A stretch of DNA of 64,000 bases from Pomphorhynchus laevis (Eukaryota > Acanthocephala > Palaeacanthocephala > Echinorhynchida > Pomphorhynchidae): the NCBI GenBank assembly GCA_012934845.2, contig WNNJ02003609.1, forward strand, positions 124,001 to 188,000, in the 5' to 3' direction. The first letter of the stretch is position 1. Each line of letters begins with the position of its first letter. The notes beneath the pieces were generated by a model. The model did not search any database. It saw only the letters and a program-made list of their open reading frames with translations, and was not told where the DNA came from. Positions 35,535-47,100 of this stretch are shown here, in pieces. A program made the translations under genes and the position numbers.

Positions 35535-36146
35535 AATATAATTAATAACAACTAAGTATTGATTGTTACTGGTAAGAAAAAAAATTCAAAATATTTATCA
35601 ATTGAAAATCACTTTTTTATTTCCTGTCGTTGGGAAACACAGGACAGCAAAGCAAAACGCAGCTTTTGTTTCTAGTAATTAAAAGTACACGTCAATTTAA
35701 CTTTTATTTCGAGTAATTAACGTTGTGTTCTTGCTTTCTTGTCTAGCGTTGCACAACGACTGGAAATAGAAAAGCGATTGGCAATTTGTATAGGAATAGA
35801 AAAGCAATAGGTGGTGTATAGTAGATACGAGTAACAATGCAAAGAAAATACGATTTATTTATAATTTTCGAATTCTCCTGCATTGATTGTTATAAAGATG
35901 AATTTTTTGAAGCAGTACATTCTAAAGACGCATGGATAAGCAATACTTTATAAAAATAGTTGCAGAAGTATTAGAAAATTTTTAAGTTAAGTCGCACCTT
36001 ATTCTTTGTTTATTTTAATTTTTATTTACAAAATTCACAGCCCGAACAAAATTATTTAATATTTATTAAATCCTTTAAATAACAATTACTTTCCAATCTG
36101 AAGCCTTTAAAGATTTAAATTGCATTTAACATCTGCTTGAAATAAA
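35535..36146. other. AT-rich DNA without recognisable genes
   Basis: Nothing is supported. AGGAATAGAAAAGC-like words repeat twice near 35765-35810. Confidence 0.5.
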
Positions 36147-36352
36147 GAATTATTGGAGCTGGATCAAAGAAAAGTGTAAATCTTTTGATATTTCGGTAAA
36201 CTCTGTTAGCTCTTCAGAAAATTACAATTTTCTGAAGTAATTTTCTGAATATGATAATTGAAGTTAGAGAAATATCAAAAATTATTTCCTCTTTTCTTTG
36301 ATCCAGCTCTAATAATTCTTTATCAATAATAGATCATTATCAACTATTTAAA
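36147..36352 (+). repeat. Foldback repeat family 1, copy 3
   Basis: Left arm ATTATTGGAGCTGGATCAAA at 36149; right arm CTTTGATCCAGCTCTAATAA near 36295-36315, then the shared extension ATCAATAATAGATCATTATC. The motif on the plus strand is decayed, while the minus-strand version in the left arm keeps CTGAAGA, GCTAAC and GAAATATC. Confidence 0.85.
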
Positions 36353-36474
36353 ATCTGCTTGGAATACTGATTAGTCAAATATATTTTTATCATCACTGGT
36401 TCATCAAGTGAACAATATTAATCAATACCTCGAATCATGTTAACTTAAGTAGTCAGTGAAAGAATATGTTAGTA

Positions 36475-36690
36475 TAACCTGTTTATACTTTAATGCATTG
36501 AACTGGATTAGAAATGAACTCCCTAGTATTTTATAGCACTTTTTAAACAATTTTATACTGTGACTTTAAAACAAACACTTTTATCCAGGCACTATCGCAT
36601 ATCTTATGAAATGATCGTCTAACCTGTTTATACTTTAATGCATTGAACTGGATTATAAATGAACTCCCTAGTATTTTATAGCACTTTTTA
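36475..36690. repeat. 71-bp direct repeat flanking a 74-bp spacer
   Basis: 36475-36545 and 36620-36690 match with one difference (g/t). The unit contains ACTTTAATGCATTGAACTGG and GAACTCCCTAGTATTTTATA. The spacer at 36546-36619 is unrelated. The layout echoes the 91-bp repeats at 1084-1608. Confidence 0.85.
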
Positions 36691-37104
36691 TAAGAGATCG
36701 TTTTATTTGATCGTTATATTTCTATAGCATATTTCGTAGCATATAGTAGTATCACATATTTTATATAAAATATATAATAAATATAATATTTATATTATAT
36801 ACGAATATATTATATTATAAATTAGTTTATATTTAAAAGTATTTACTATTGTATATACTAATGATACAAGTCGTTTTTGCATGTGAATCCATGCGATATC
36901 TACCTCATTACTTATACATGATAGGTACTTGTACGCAATGTTCCAAAGTGCATATTCGATTGAAATTCCAAAGGCTAACGTGGATTTTCAAAATTTCAAT
37001 TTTATACTTATGACATCCATTACGGTTTACAATAATGGACAAACATAATTTACACTATTCTAATAAGATTTTTAGACATTTTATATATTTTAATATTATA
37101 TTTT

Positions 37105-38385
37105 AATATCCGATTTCACCTCGATATGTTCTTGGAATCGGCTATCACACAACTTCAGCAGGTAGGGCCGAAAGCTCTCAAAACTTGCGAAGCACGACGC
37201 CTTCTTTATACTTCGACATTGTTTGACGCTGCCAAAGATCAATTTCCTTTTACGCTGCGCACCGTGTTATACAAGCGGCCTCGTGAAAGCCTTCGACGTG
37301 GAAGTTCGCAGTTCTCTGGACGAAATCCTTAACCTCAGGCTCTCTGACATAGCCTGGCATCAAGCCTCGCTACCTGTTAAGATGAGTGGACTGGGTGTGT
37401 TGCGTGCGGAAGAGTTATATATACCAGCCTTTTGTTCATCTGTTTCGCGCACGAAGGACGTAACTGCGCTATTTATCCCAGAGCATTTGGCAAATCGCTC
37501 AGGCACTAGTGACCTTAACTACCGAACGGCGTCAGAGAGTTGGACTACTAAATTCGACCTGACTGTTCCAACGGATACGACCTTGCAAAAACGTTGGACC
37601 ACCTCATTGTTTGAGAAGGAATTCCGACACCTGACAGCTTCATGCGCCTTTCCCAAAGATCGGGCCCGCTTGCTAGCCGCGTCTACCAGATGGTCTGGCG
37701 CATTCCTTAATGCCCTACCGATAGCTTCGATGGGCACAAAACTAGACGACAGTTCAATCTGTCTTGCATCAGCCCTTCGCCTCGGTATTCTCAACTCGGT
37801 TTTATTCAAGTGTGAGGGCGGCGTCGTATAAGACCCCTGGTATTCACGGGCTAGTCTGCCCCAGAGTGGTTTCTCGGCACAATCGGCACAGTGCTATAAA
37901 CATACGTATCCGTAGCGCCCTTGCCACAGCCGGTGTCCCGTCCCGCCTTGAACCAATCGGGCTCTCCAGAAACGACGGAAAGAGACCGGACGGTGCTTCA
38001 CTAGTCCCATGGGAAAAGGGACGTCTGCTAGTATGGTACTTCACATGTCCCAACATTCTTGCTGCCAGTCATTTGCCTAGTGCGGTCTCTGGGGCCGGGG
38101 AGGTTGCTAGATTGGCAGAGGATCGAAAGAAGGCCAAATATACATGTATTGACGAATCGCAATATAAATTTGTGCCGTTGGCGATCGACACAATTGGTGC
38201 TGCCGGGCCGATAACTTCGAATTTTTTGACAAAACTGGGCAATATGTTGGTGGTGGCAACAGATGATCGAAGAGCTGCCAATTTCCTCTTGCAGCGTTTA
38301 AGCTGTGCAGTGCAGCGGGGAAATGCAGCGTGCCTATTAGAGGTCGCTCGAGACGGAAACCTTCCAACTTAACGATACTGAAATA
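37105..38385 (+). mobile_element. LINE 3' half with restriction-like endonuclease (R2/NeSL/HERO-type)
   Basis: Three frames in succession (37126-37332, 37223-37831, 37764-38372) carry the region after the RT palm and a C-terminal endonuclease. Landmarks: RLLYTSTLFDAAKDQ; DIAWHQASLPVKMSGLGVLR; a zinc-knuckle remnant with CEGG and GIHGLVC around 37815-37860; RHNRHSAINI; LEPIGLSRNDGKRPDG (PD at 37986-37991); LLVWYFTC; and RKKAKY. The KRPDG...W(D)FT...KxxKY pattern is the PD-(D/E)XK fold of site-specific LINEs. The Asp expected in WDFT is Tyr (38037-38039), which should kill the nuclease. The RT palm is missing (5'-truncated), and two frame changes occur. Clearly GC-richer and younger-looking than its flanks. 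Confidence 0.75.
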
Positions 38386-38610
38386 TCACAAACTATACAT
38401 ATTTTTCTGTAATATTATAATTAAACGTTTTAATTTATCATTTATATCAGACCAATTAGCAACAATACTAATATCACGATCAATTGAATTATATGATAAG
38501 ATACTGATTGAAGACATCTATATATTTTTCAAATAATTGATTTCACGGAATTCTTTTATTTTTTATTTAAATTAGAAAAAATATGGCAAAAACCAACGCA
38601 AAATTTATTG

Positions 38611-38653
38611 AATTGAATATTTCGATGCCTAGTTGGCATCATCTTCAGCAATT
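38611..38653 (-). ncRNA. Hammerhead-like ribozyme candidate, left arm
   Basis: On the minus strand: helix I AATTG, core CTGAAGA, one unpaired T, helix II GATGCC with loop AACTA and partner GGCATC (6 perfect pairs), core GAA, helix III ATAT, residue T at the cleavage site, then helix I partner CAATT (5 perfect pairs). All three helices and both conserved core strands are present in type I order. The unpaired T before helix II and the 2-bp helix III are weak points. Confidence 0.55.
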
Positions 38654-38752
38654 GTAAGAACTTAATATAACCAAGCAAATTTGCTTGGTTATATTAGCTT
38701 TGCAAGCTAATTTACTTGGTTTGAAATTTGCTTGGTTATATTAAGTTCTTAC

Positions 38753-38795
38753 AATTGCTGAAGATAATGCCAGCTAGGCATCGAAATATTCAATT
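38753..38795 (+). ncRNA. Hammerhead-like ribozyme candidate, right arm
   Basis: Same fold on the plus strand: AATTG, CTGAAGA, T, AATGCC-AGCTA-GGCATC (outer A-C mismatch, 5 pairs kept), GAAATATT, CAATT. The loop differs from the left arm (AGCTA against AACTA). Confidence 0.5.
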
Positions 38796-38837
38796 CAATA
38801 AATTTTGCGTTGGTTTTTGCCATCTTTCTTCTAATTT

Positions 38838-39927
38838 AAATGCTATTACACCGTCGCAATCCTCATTCAAATTAAATTTATTTTATTTTTTACTTTGGTA
38901 CATAAAAATCGTATATTATTAGATTAATTAATCAATAGACAACATTATATGTCTTATTGGGGATTGCATGCTAACAAAATATTGATCCAGGATCAATCTT
39001 TTGTTAAAATGAGCAGCATATTGAGCAGTACCCGTTCTTTGGAACTGTTCATAAGTCTCAAAAGAGTTATAATACAATTATGAGGTCATAATATTACAGG
39101 ATATTTTACTATTCCTTGTTATATCATCATATCCTGTATTACACGAAATGACATCGTATACATCGTACCATGTGTACCAACATATGTACGTTTTGACACT
39201 GCGATTATATGCTCCTGGTCGTTTCAGAGTTTTTAAAGTTTCAACAAACACTTTCCTCAAGGTATTGAAGATCTCTAACTAACCTAAGTTGAGGATCGAT
39301 GCTAAATAAAAATATTCATTGGAGTGTTAAAAAATAATGGTTTGATTAAAACCCATATTCTTAAAACTGAGACAAGCAATAAGACATCTAAGACGATACT
39401 TAGGCAATTTGATAAATTTCTTGAGGACTGATATGATTTTGTATACAGTGGACCTTTTTATAGTATTTAAACAATATTTTGGAATAACGACTTTTGAGAT
39501 TTTATTTATTATTAACTCTGTGGTTACCACACAAATACTATTAGTCCTAGACGAGCTGATCTTAGCCGGAAAAACTACCATCAGTCGTTTCGGCTTCCGT
39601 GTGATATATTTAAGTAGAGTGATAAATAGGAAGGAGTTTATTTAAATATAAAAAAAGTATATTTAAGAGGAGTTATATATTTAAAAGGAGTGATAAATAA
39701 GGAGGTCTGCTCTACATGTAATCGAACTCCGGTTGTTTGCAACATCTACGATTATGATACAGAAGCCTTTTAGCTTCCGGAGCACAGTTTTACACATTCT
39801 GCGATTAAATTATAAAAAGGTATCATATATATTCGACGACTTTTAAACCGATGTCCGGGATTCTCTTTACAAAATTCGGCCATATATATAAATATAAAGT
39901 CTTTAAACCAGACACAGGACAAACAAG
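38838..39927. other. AT-rich DNA without recognisable genes
   Basis: No gene is supported. Short repeats of the type GGAGTGATAAATA occur near 39620-39700. Confidence 0.5.
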
Positions 39928-40064
39928 ACATTTGACGTATCGCCCTTTACTGGGTTTTTTCAATTGAATGTAGTTATAATCAAGAAAATGTGAAAGTTCA
40001 AATTTTCTTGATTATAACTACATATAATTAAAAAAGCCCTGTAAAGGGCGAAACGTCAAATATC
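39928..40064. repeat. Foldback (family 4) abutting the tandem ribozyme array
   Basis: Arms 39928-39995 and 39997-40064 are inverses: GACATTTGACGTATCGCCCT mirrors AGGGCGAAACGTCAAATATC, and TATAATCAAGAAAATGTGAA mirrors the centre. The right arm has hairpin GCCC-TGTAAA-GGGC followed by GAAACGTC, the 3' half of the hammerhead-type motif; the CTGANGA part is decayed. Its edge overlaps the first unit of the array. Confidence 0.8.
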
Positions 40065-40104
40065 TGAGACGTTCCTAACCACCCAGCAGTCATCGTCAGT
40101 CGGA
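40063..40104 (-). ncRNA. Hammerhead-like motif, array copy 1
   Basis: Minus strand: TCCGA, CTGACGA, TGACT-GCTGGGT-GGTTA, GGAACGTC, TCAGA. Helix I has one mismatch (TCCGA against TCAGA). The conserved GAAA reads GGAA. Confidence 0.5.
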
Positions 40105-40456
40105 TGAAGTGGTTATGGTACGTTTCGACTGTTTTTGTGATAACTATAATGACATCAGCAATTCCTCATTATGCTATATAAAGCTCAGGTGCAGAAAGCG
40201 TTTTTACTGGCTTATTGCGTGTGTGGACCTTCTAGTTATTCTTTATATAAGGCACAAATGCTTATCCGTTGATTACGAGGGCACTAAATTTCTCACAGGA
40301 TTCAAAAATGAATGCATTATTTTATAAATTGTTATTGCGAAAAATCGCTTGAAACTATGGTCCAGTAGCCAAAGCTAGCTACAATTGATTTTTAATCTAT
40401 AGTTGCTGCTAAATAACTGGAATTCGATCATCAGCTCCATCAGTCTAATGTATCAC

Positions 40457-40498
40457 TCCGAGACGTTCCTAACCACCCAGCAGTCATCGTCAGTCGGA
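40457..40498 (-). ncRNA. Hammerhead-like motif, array copy 2
   Basis: Minus strand: helix I TCCGA pairs perfectly with TCGGA; core CTGACGA; helix II TGACT with GGTTA (5 pairs, two of them G-T) around GCTGGGT and flush with the core; then GGAA, ACGT as helix III, and C before the cleavage site. One core base (A13) is G, which would weaken cleavage. Confidence 0.55.
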
Positions 40499-40751
40499 TG
40501 AAGTGCTTATTGCGTGTGCGGACCTTCTAGTTATTCTTTATATAAGGCACAAATGCTTATTCGTTGATTACGAGGGCACTGCATTTCTCACAGGATTCAA
40601 AAAGGAATGCATTATTTCATAAATTGTTATTGCGAAAAATCGCTTGAAACTATGGTCCAGGAGCCAAAGTTGGCTAAGATTAATTTTTTATCCATATTTG
40701 CTGCCAAATAACTGGACTCCGATCATCAGCTTTATCAGTCCAATGTATCAC

Positions 40752-40793
40752 TCCGAGACGTTCTTAGCCACCCAGCAGTCATCGTCAGTCGGA
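40752..40793 (-). ncRNA. Hammerhead-like motif, array copy 3
   Basis: Helix I TCCGA/TCGGA is intact and CTGACGA is present. Helix II reads TGACT-GCTGGGT-GGCTA with a mismatch, and the core reads AGAACGTC. The array decays past 40815. Confidence 0.45.
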
Positions 40794-40815
40794 TGAAGTG
40801 GTTAGGGTGTGTTTC

Positions 40816-41346
40816 GACTGCTTATATATTATTTATATCAAGACAATTTATAACTCTATAACAATATTAACAATTTGTAATATTAACAATTTATAACTCT
40901 ATAACTCTGAAATATATCGAAAACCAACCAGTCCAAAAATATACATTCATCCTAAAAGCTCATATCAAATGTGTAAAAATTAGTATAATAAAAATGAGAC
41001 GAACGGAATATTGAGAATTTGTGGTTCCTAAATATTATAAATATCTATCAAAAGCTGTAAACTGAGTAGTGTCAGAAACCTTCAAAAAATTAAAATTGGA
41101 ACATAGATTATTCGTATAGATTTTACTCTACGAACACATTAGACGTCGAAATAATATCGAAAATTAATGAGTTACCTGGCCTTGAAAAAGTTGAATGCAG
41201 ACATGGTAATAGCGTGCTGTATAGCCAGCACGTATACTTACCTTTCAATAGTGTAATTCACTATCGCTATATATAATAAATTCAAAAACTGTGGTGGAGG
41301 ATTCTAAACTGTGGTGGAGAATCTTTGAACACTTTTAAAATCTGAA
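40816..41346. other. AT-rich DNA without recognisable genes
   Basis: Nothing is supported, apart from CTGTGGTGGAG occurring twice just before the next motif. Confidence 0.5.
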
Positions 41347-41386
41347 CCCTACTGATGAAGCTCAATAAGCAGAAACCGGTCTAGGG
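41347..41386 (+). ncRNA. Near-canonical type I hammerhead ribozyme candidate
   Basis: In order: CCCTA, CTGATGA, A, GCT-CAATA-AGC, A, GAAA, CCGGT, C, TAGGG. Helix I CCCTA/TAGGG has 5 perfect pairs. Both conserved core strands (CTGATGA and GAAA) are exact. Helix III is the short ACC/GGT, and the cleavage residue C at 41381 follows GGT. Helix II has only 3 pairs, because the base-proximal pair is A-A where G-C is usual. Short helix III and an exact core are typical of hammerheads in Penelope-like elements. The surrounding 200 bases show no PLE coding text. Confidence 0.65.
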
Positions 41387-44035
41387 ATTTGATTGCTAAT
41401 GGACTGTGATGGTTTTCAATACCCAGTTATGCCCGTTTCCCCCGTTTACTTATTAGTAACAACTATAATATATTCAATATATACAAGAAGGTTCATATTT
41501 AAACAATAAGGTTCGTATATACACATTATATACAAGAAGGTTCGATAATTCTAGTTGTGCAAACTGTACGAGTTTTCCGTCAATTGAAACGTTGAAAATG
41601 GGAATGCATTTTGATGTTTTATATTGAATATAGCATGATTGGAACTTTCATTCACATGTCGATCGATTTTAAAGTTTTTCGAATTATATTTGTCAATTTG
41701 AGAATGATTTATGATGTTGTAAATAGGAAAGTCACTGATTACAGAGATAGATAATTGCGTATTGCCGGTTTACCGTTTTAGATTGCTCGCATTCGCGGGT
41801 TGATTAATTTTACTAAATTAATTTTATAATTAATTACAATGATTTTTTGTTTCTGATCCTGTAGATAATGTATGTATATAATTTAAGGTTAAAAAATTAA
41901 AATTTAAAAAATTTCATTAACCCTAATTTTAGTTTATACTTGGCGTTTGAATTTATTTAAATGCTTTGATGCAGAATTTGCTCGCAAATGTTTTGTCGAT
42001 TTTTCGGACATTACTGGATTCATGGGAATAATTCAACTATCGATTTAAAATCGAAAAAATAACGAGTAGAGGAAAAGTACAACTAATTCTGAATGTTTGA
42101 TATAACCTGTGCAATTGTAATCTATGAAATATTACCATAATATTCTTCGGTAATTAGCATTAATAATAAATTTAACTTTATTAAATTTTAGTTTCAGCTT
42201 TAAATTTACCAACTTGAGAATGATTCTAGATGCTGACAGTCAGATAACTACCGATTACATAGCTATCAATTACGTCGTCTATGATTGCCCATCCACTACA
42301 TTTTACCATTTGTTTTATTCGGATGGTCAGACTGATATTTTATCCTCGATACTGTTATTTTTCAATCGTTTTACAATTATTATTTAATTCAAATATAATA
42401 TTTGAATTAAATAATATATCATTAAACTATTTAAAATAATAAATATCATTTTATTATTCAAATTTAATATTTGTAGGCACTGTATGCTAATTAAAAAGTT
42501 ATGCCAAAAGTATTCTACAATTGTAATTGTCCAATATGAAATAGTTTTCATGTGACTCTAAACGTCCGAAATAAAGAACACGTCCGATTTGTATTCGTAG
42601 AAATTTCTTATTTGCAAAATTTCCTATTTTGCAATTAAAATTGCATTCGCCTACCTGTTTTGCATGTTTGGGCTTGACATTTACTCTCGCAGACTGTGGT
42701 CTGTTTCAATAAATTAAAACCTGAAAAGAAAATACCCTAAATTTTCTGTCGATATCTAGAATATCACATCCCCTCTTTAATGAAATGCAATTAAGACGGT
42801 GCAATTAATCACGTCTTAAATGCAATTTAAGACGGTGAATGAAAATTTTTTGACACGACTACTTTAGCTTACATTAAATCCTTCTTTATTAATTGTTACC
42901 TTCTTTATTAATCCACATGAACACGTGTTACTTTAGTACAATTATGTATTAATTAAAAAAATATAGAGGCTAAACCAATTAAGTTATACTATTTATCAAA
43001 TTAATACCTTCATATACCCAATACATTGTAATATTTTGAAACATATCGCAATCCTTTGGCAATATCACAATATTATTAATATTATTATCGCAATATCTTC
43101 GCTACTTTTGACTATTTTCTAATTTGTTTCTAATTTTATTTAACTAATTTCTTTTTAATTTACTATTTGATACATAAATATACAGATTTAAAACTAATCT
43201 TAAACTACAATATTTTTATTCGATTTTTTCTCCTATTTTATGTTAGTCTTATATATTTTTTCTCCTATTTTATGTTAGTCTTAAACTTTAGTTCTTCGTA
43301 AATTCTATTTAAATATTATGTTATTTCGAATAACTTAATTATTATTTAACTTAAATATTATTTTTATTTCAGTGTTTTACGCTAAATTTATAGTAACGCA
43401 TTCATCATCGCATTGTGAATACGCCAATATTTTGTGTTCGTGTCGTTGATTTATTGAAAATAGTTATCGAAAACAGTGTAATATATCAGTGACTCATTTT
43501 ACAGTCATCTATTTCAGTATAAAAGATATTTGATATCGCTCACTACAACAATATTTCAGTATACTTGCTCAATTCACAATTTGTAGTATTTTATACCTTT
43601 ATCTGAGTAATCTCAATATTATTTTGTACCTCTTCTTGATTATTACAAATCCATTAATCTTCACAAAATGACGAGCATTGAATTCAATTTACAGAATTAA
43701 AATAAGTAGTTTGTGACAGGACATAACAGATTTCTGTTTGTCTTGATTGAGCATAAGTGCAGAGCCAAGTAATAAAGTCAATAAGTATATATATACAATT
43801 TGGTATTACAACCGGTATGAAACAATATATTATAATTTATATTATCCCTTGAGATATGTATTTTCAATAGTCTACATAATTTTTATGTACAGTGGATATC
43901 ATCCACTGGATTGACTACTGCGAAGAGAAAATCATATTATTGGTAGATATGCGATTTTTTACTTTAGTAATTAAAAAGGTTTACTCAGATATGAAATTAT
44001 AGTATTTGGAATAATCAAATTTATTCATAAAATGT
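41387..44035. other. AT-rich DNA without recognisable genes
   Basis: No frame or repeat is supported. TTAAGACGGTG occurs twice at 42790-42840, and TTTTCTCCTATTTTATGTTA occurs twice at 43226-43275. Confidence 0.5.
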
Positions 44036-44118
44036 TTTTTTTAAGTGGCAAATGTGACTATCAGTCACTTACAAGGCCACTAAAATGAAAAAAAAATACA
44101 AATTAAGATTCCGTATAA
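44036..44118 (-). mobile_element. Solo L2-like LINE 3' tail
   Basis: About 80 bases match the tail of the LINE at 8925-9000. On the minus strand: CTTGTAA, GTGACT-GAT-AGTCAC (6 perfect pairs), ATTTGCCACTT. It is an extremely 5'-truncated insertion, or a SINE using the same tail. Confidence 0.75.
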
Positions 44119-47100
44119 TCCAATATAACGAATATTATATTGGATTTATTATCCAACAAAAATATTTTTTGATTATAATTTAATCAGAACATATAAGATA
44201 TGTCTTTATATGTACTTTATATAATAAGATAATATTTTGCGTAAAAATGATATTATAATATTATATTATAATATTGATTATAATTATTATATTATAATAT
44301 TGATTATAATTATTATATTATTATAATATTTAAATATATAAAATATATATTTAAATATAGTATAATAAATAATATCATACACAAAAATAATTAAATGGTT
44401 ACGAATCAGATATGATAAAATAATATCGTAATACTAGTATATAATATTTTGATAATGACATTATCACATCATTATTGAATAAGGTAATAAAATAATAGGT
44501 AATTTTATTGTATCAAGAAAATTACTTTGTATTTTATATTTATATTTATATTTATAATAAAATCGTTTTTTAATAGATTTGTGCTGATATGTCAACCATA
44601 AGTTTTCATTGTCTGCTAATTATTTTTAATATGTCGATTACTGAAGTAACAACTTCAGTAATCAACATATTTGCATAATTTCACGCATTTCATCTAAAGA
44701 TAAAACTTTATGTCTGGGCAAGTTAACTGATCTGATTTGTACTGGATAAGCTAAGGGAAGTAAAACATATATTTAAGTATTGATATCTTGCTACTAGTTA
44801 CTAATAGCAAAATATCGTGTGTACTAATAGCAAAATAATAATATTATTCGTTTTCTAACGAATAAGCAAAATATCGATAAAATATTATCTTTCTTAAATT
44901 GATTCATATCCAGGGTTAAGATTTAAAGCAATAAAATGGATCAAATTATATCTAATTAAATATGTCTAATTTTTAAAATATCAGAGCACTTTTTTGACAC
45001 TATTATACATAAATACATGAGTTTAGTGTCAGTATAGCTGCTTATATAGTTAACAAGTTTAAAACTACGAACCAAGTTTAATTCGCTGTACATTAAATAT
45101 TTCCATTTAACTATTATCATATATTTAATAGACATGAAAACCTTTACTTTAAATAAACACATTTACTATAACCTAAACGATGAAGCCAAATGTAACTTTC
45201 AATATATAATCACGTTCAGTTCTATCACTTTCATTTATGCACTAAACTCATTCATAGTATCGTTCATAGAGAACTCATTGATAGAAAAAGCGATCGCTAA
45301 ACAACTTAATGAATTTGAAATAAAAATTATTTTTATTGTATTTTTTAAGGCCTTTACTTTTGAAATACAAGAAAATACTATTTATTGGCTATCTAATTTA
45401 AGTGACTTAGCTTAATGCATATCACAAGAATTTTTAGGCGTTAGCGAACGTCTCTAAAATGTTTAACATTATTTTAGTAGTACGCATGAACTTATTTTGT
45501 ATTACAGTTAAAATGTTCGATAATCTTAATGCGGTCAGTTGGTCGATTGCGAAAAGTTTATTTTATTAGACTGATATAAAAATAAGTAACTGTCTTCACT
45601 AAACCTAAACCTTGGCAATTATGATTATTAAACCTAAAACACATTAATTTAATGAAATTGCGAAAGTGAGTTAATTATATAAGGATCTTTAAGAAATGGT
45701 CATATAAAGATGTGCCCTTTAAGCTCGCTTGGACTTAAGCGGGATTAAGTCCAAGTCAGCTTACTGACCTTTAATTGGTCAATAAAAGCAAAACATACAT
45801 TTACAATTTACTATTTGTTAGAACTACTTAAGGATGTATCTTATTGAGCGTATATCACATTTTAAATAGAAATGTTAAGGATTCAATATATCAGTCTCTC
45901 AGTTACGGTTCACTTGGTCTTAAAATTGTCGCATGCTCGTTTAGGAGATTTAATGGTGCATATTCGAATTCAGGGCAGCAAAAGCTATTAAAGGTAAGAG
46001 TCCATGGTTATAACCGCATTGTTAATCATATTAAATGTAAAAGTTCATATTTATCTTTGTACCTACATGCTAAAATAAGTTGATAAGTTATACTATAGTT
46101 TTCAATATGATGATTTATGATCTACAAAGTCAATATGTTTAGTCAAATTATAGATTTGAAAATATTTTTAAAAAAATCTATAAAATTTTAACTTTTAGAA
46201 TTATGTAATTGTATATCAAATATAAAACACAAGTGGCACATTTTAAAGACTCGTCAATCAATAAAAATCTGATATTTTTATCGACTATACAGTTTCTTAT
46301 GTTTATGCAAATATAACATTTAAATTAGAAATACCAACATCATGTACACGTTTGATTTATTAGCTTTCGTTACAATTATCGATTAATTGTTTAATTCATT
46401 TAATTCATTTACTTATTTATTATTTAATATTCTTTATAATAATTATTTTACTTAAAAATAATTATATATAAATAATTATTTCTTATATTTTATATAATAA
46501 CTATATAATTGATATAAATTGCCAAATTAAAATTACCTACACTAAAATACGAGTTTATCGAATATTTTACACTGATGTTTCTACTAACTCAATCATATTT
46601 AATTTAAATATAATCTTTTAAATTACATAATTTTCAAAATTAAGTGTAAATCTCTAGTATTGGCCCTGTTATGTAAAAATAATTTTGTAAATATTTAAAC
46701 GTACAAGGTACTTTTAGGTTATTAAAACGAAAGGCGTTAATTGATAACAAAGAAAATATTGAGTGATAAAGTTCCAGCCTAATGGCATCATTAGTATATG
46801 TCCATATTCACGTTTAAAATCATTAGTTTGATTTGTAGCGTTAGTTTTTCCTTCTTTAACTGATTCATCTTTAAAGTAAAGATTTAAACTTGTTATTATG
46901 TTATTGCGTTGGTTTTATCTATAGGAGAACGAAACCTTTTTATCTTGCATTTTAGCAAGAAAAAAGTAAATCAAGGAAATACCTTTCTTGATTTCATAGT
47001 AGTCATTGATTTCGCGTATAGCAGTTTTAGTTTAATTGAAAAGTATGAAAATTGGTTTTATTACGCTCATATCTTATAAATTATTGGTCACGATAATTAA

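Larger units (their letters stand above)
38569..38837. repeat. Palindromic foldback with a hammerhead-like motif in each arm (family 3)
   Basis: The arms (about 38569-38680 and 38722-38837) are close inverses, from AAATTAGAAAAAATATGGC to CTTTCTTCTAATTT. The loop region has further internal repeats of AAGCAAATTTGCTTGGTTAT. Each arm contains a complete hammerhead-like fold, listed separately. There is no coding capacity. A 64-codon frame across the right arm is chance. Confidence 0.85.
40063..40815 (-). repeat. Tandem array with three hammerhead-like motifs
   Basis: Three copies of a 42-base hammerhead-like motif start at 40063, 40457 and 40752 (plus coordinates), giving periods of 394 and 295 bases. 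The two monomers match over most of their length (TTCTAGTTATTCTTTATATA, GCGAAAAATCGCTTGAAACT and others), and the second lacks about 100 bases after the motif. Tandem units of 300-400 bases that each end at a type I hammerhead are the known layout of retrozyme-like repeats, which yield small circular RNAs. No protein is encoded; a 72-codon frame at 40109-40327 is unsupported. Confidence 0.7.

Noticed and set aside
40063-40815. CRISPR array (regularly spaced repeats)
   Set aside because: Only three repeats with unequal spacers of hundreds of bases that are themselves repeated, in eukaryotic DNA.
45134-45415. 93-codon frame
   Set aside because: Rich in Ile, Phe and Asn as expected by chance in such DNA, with no recognisable features.
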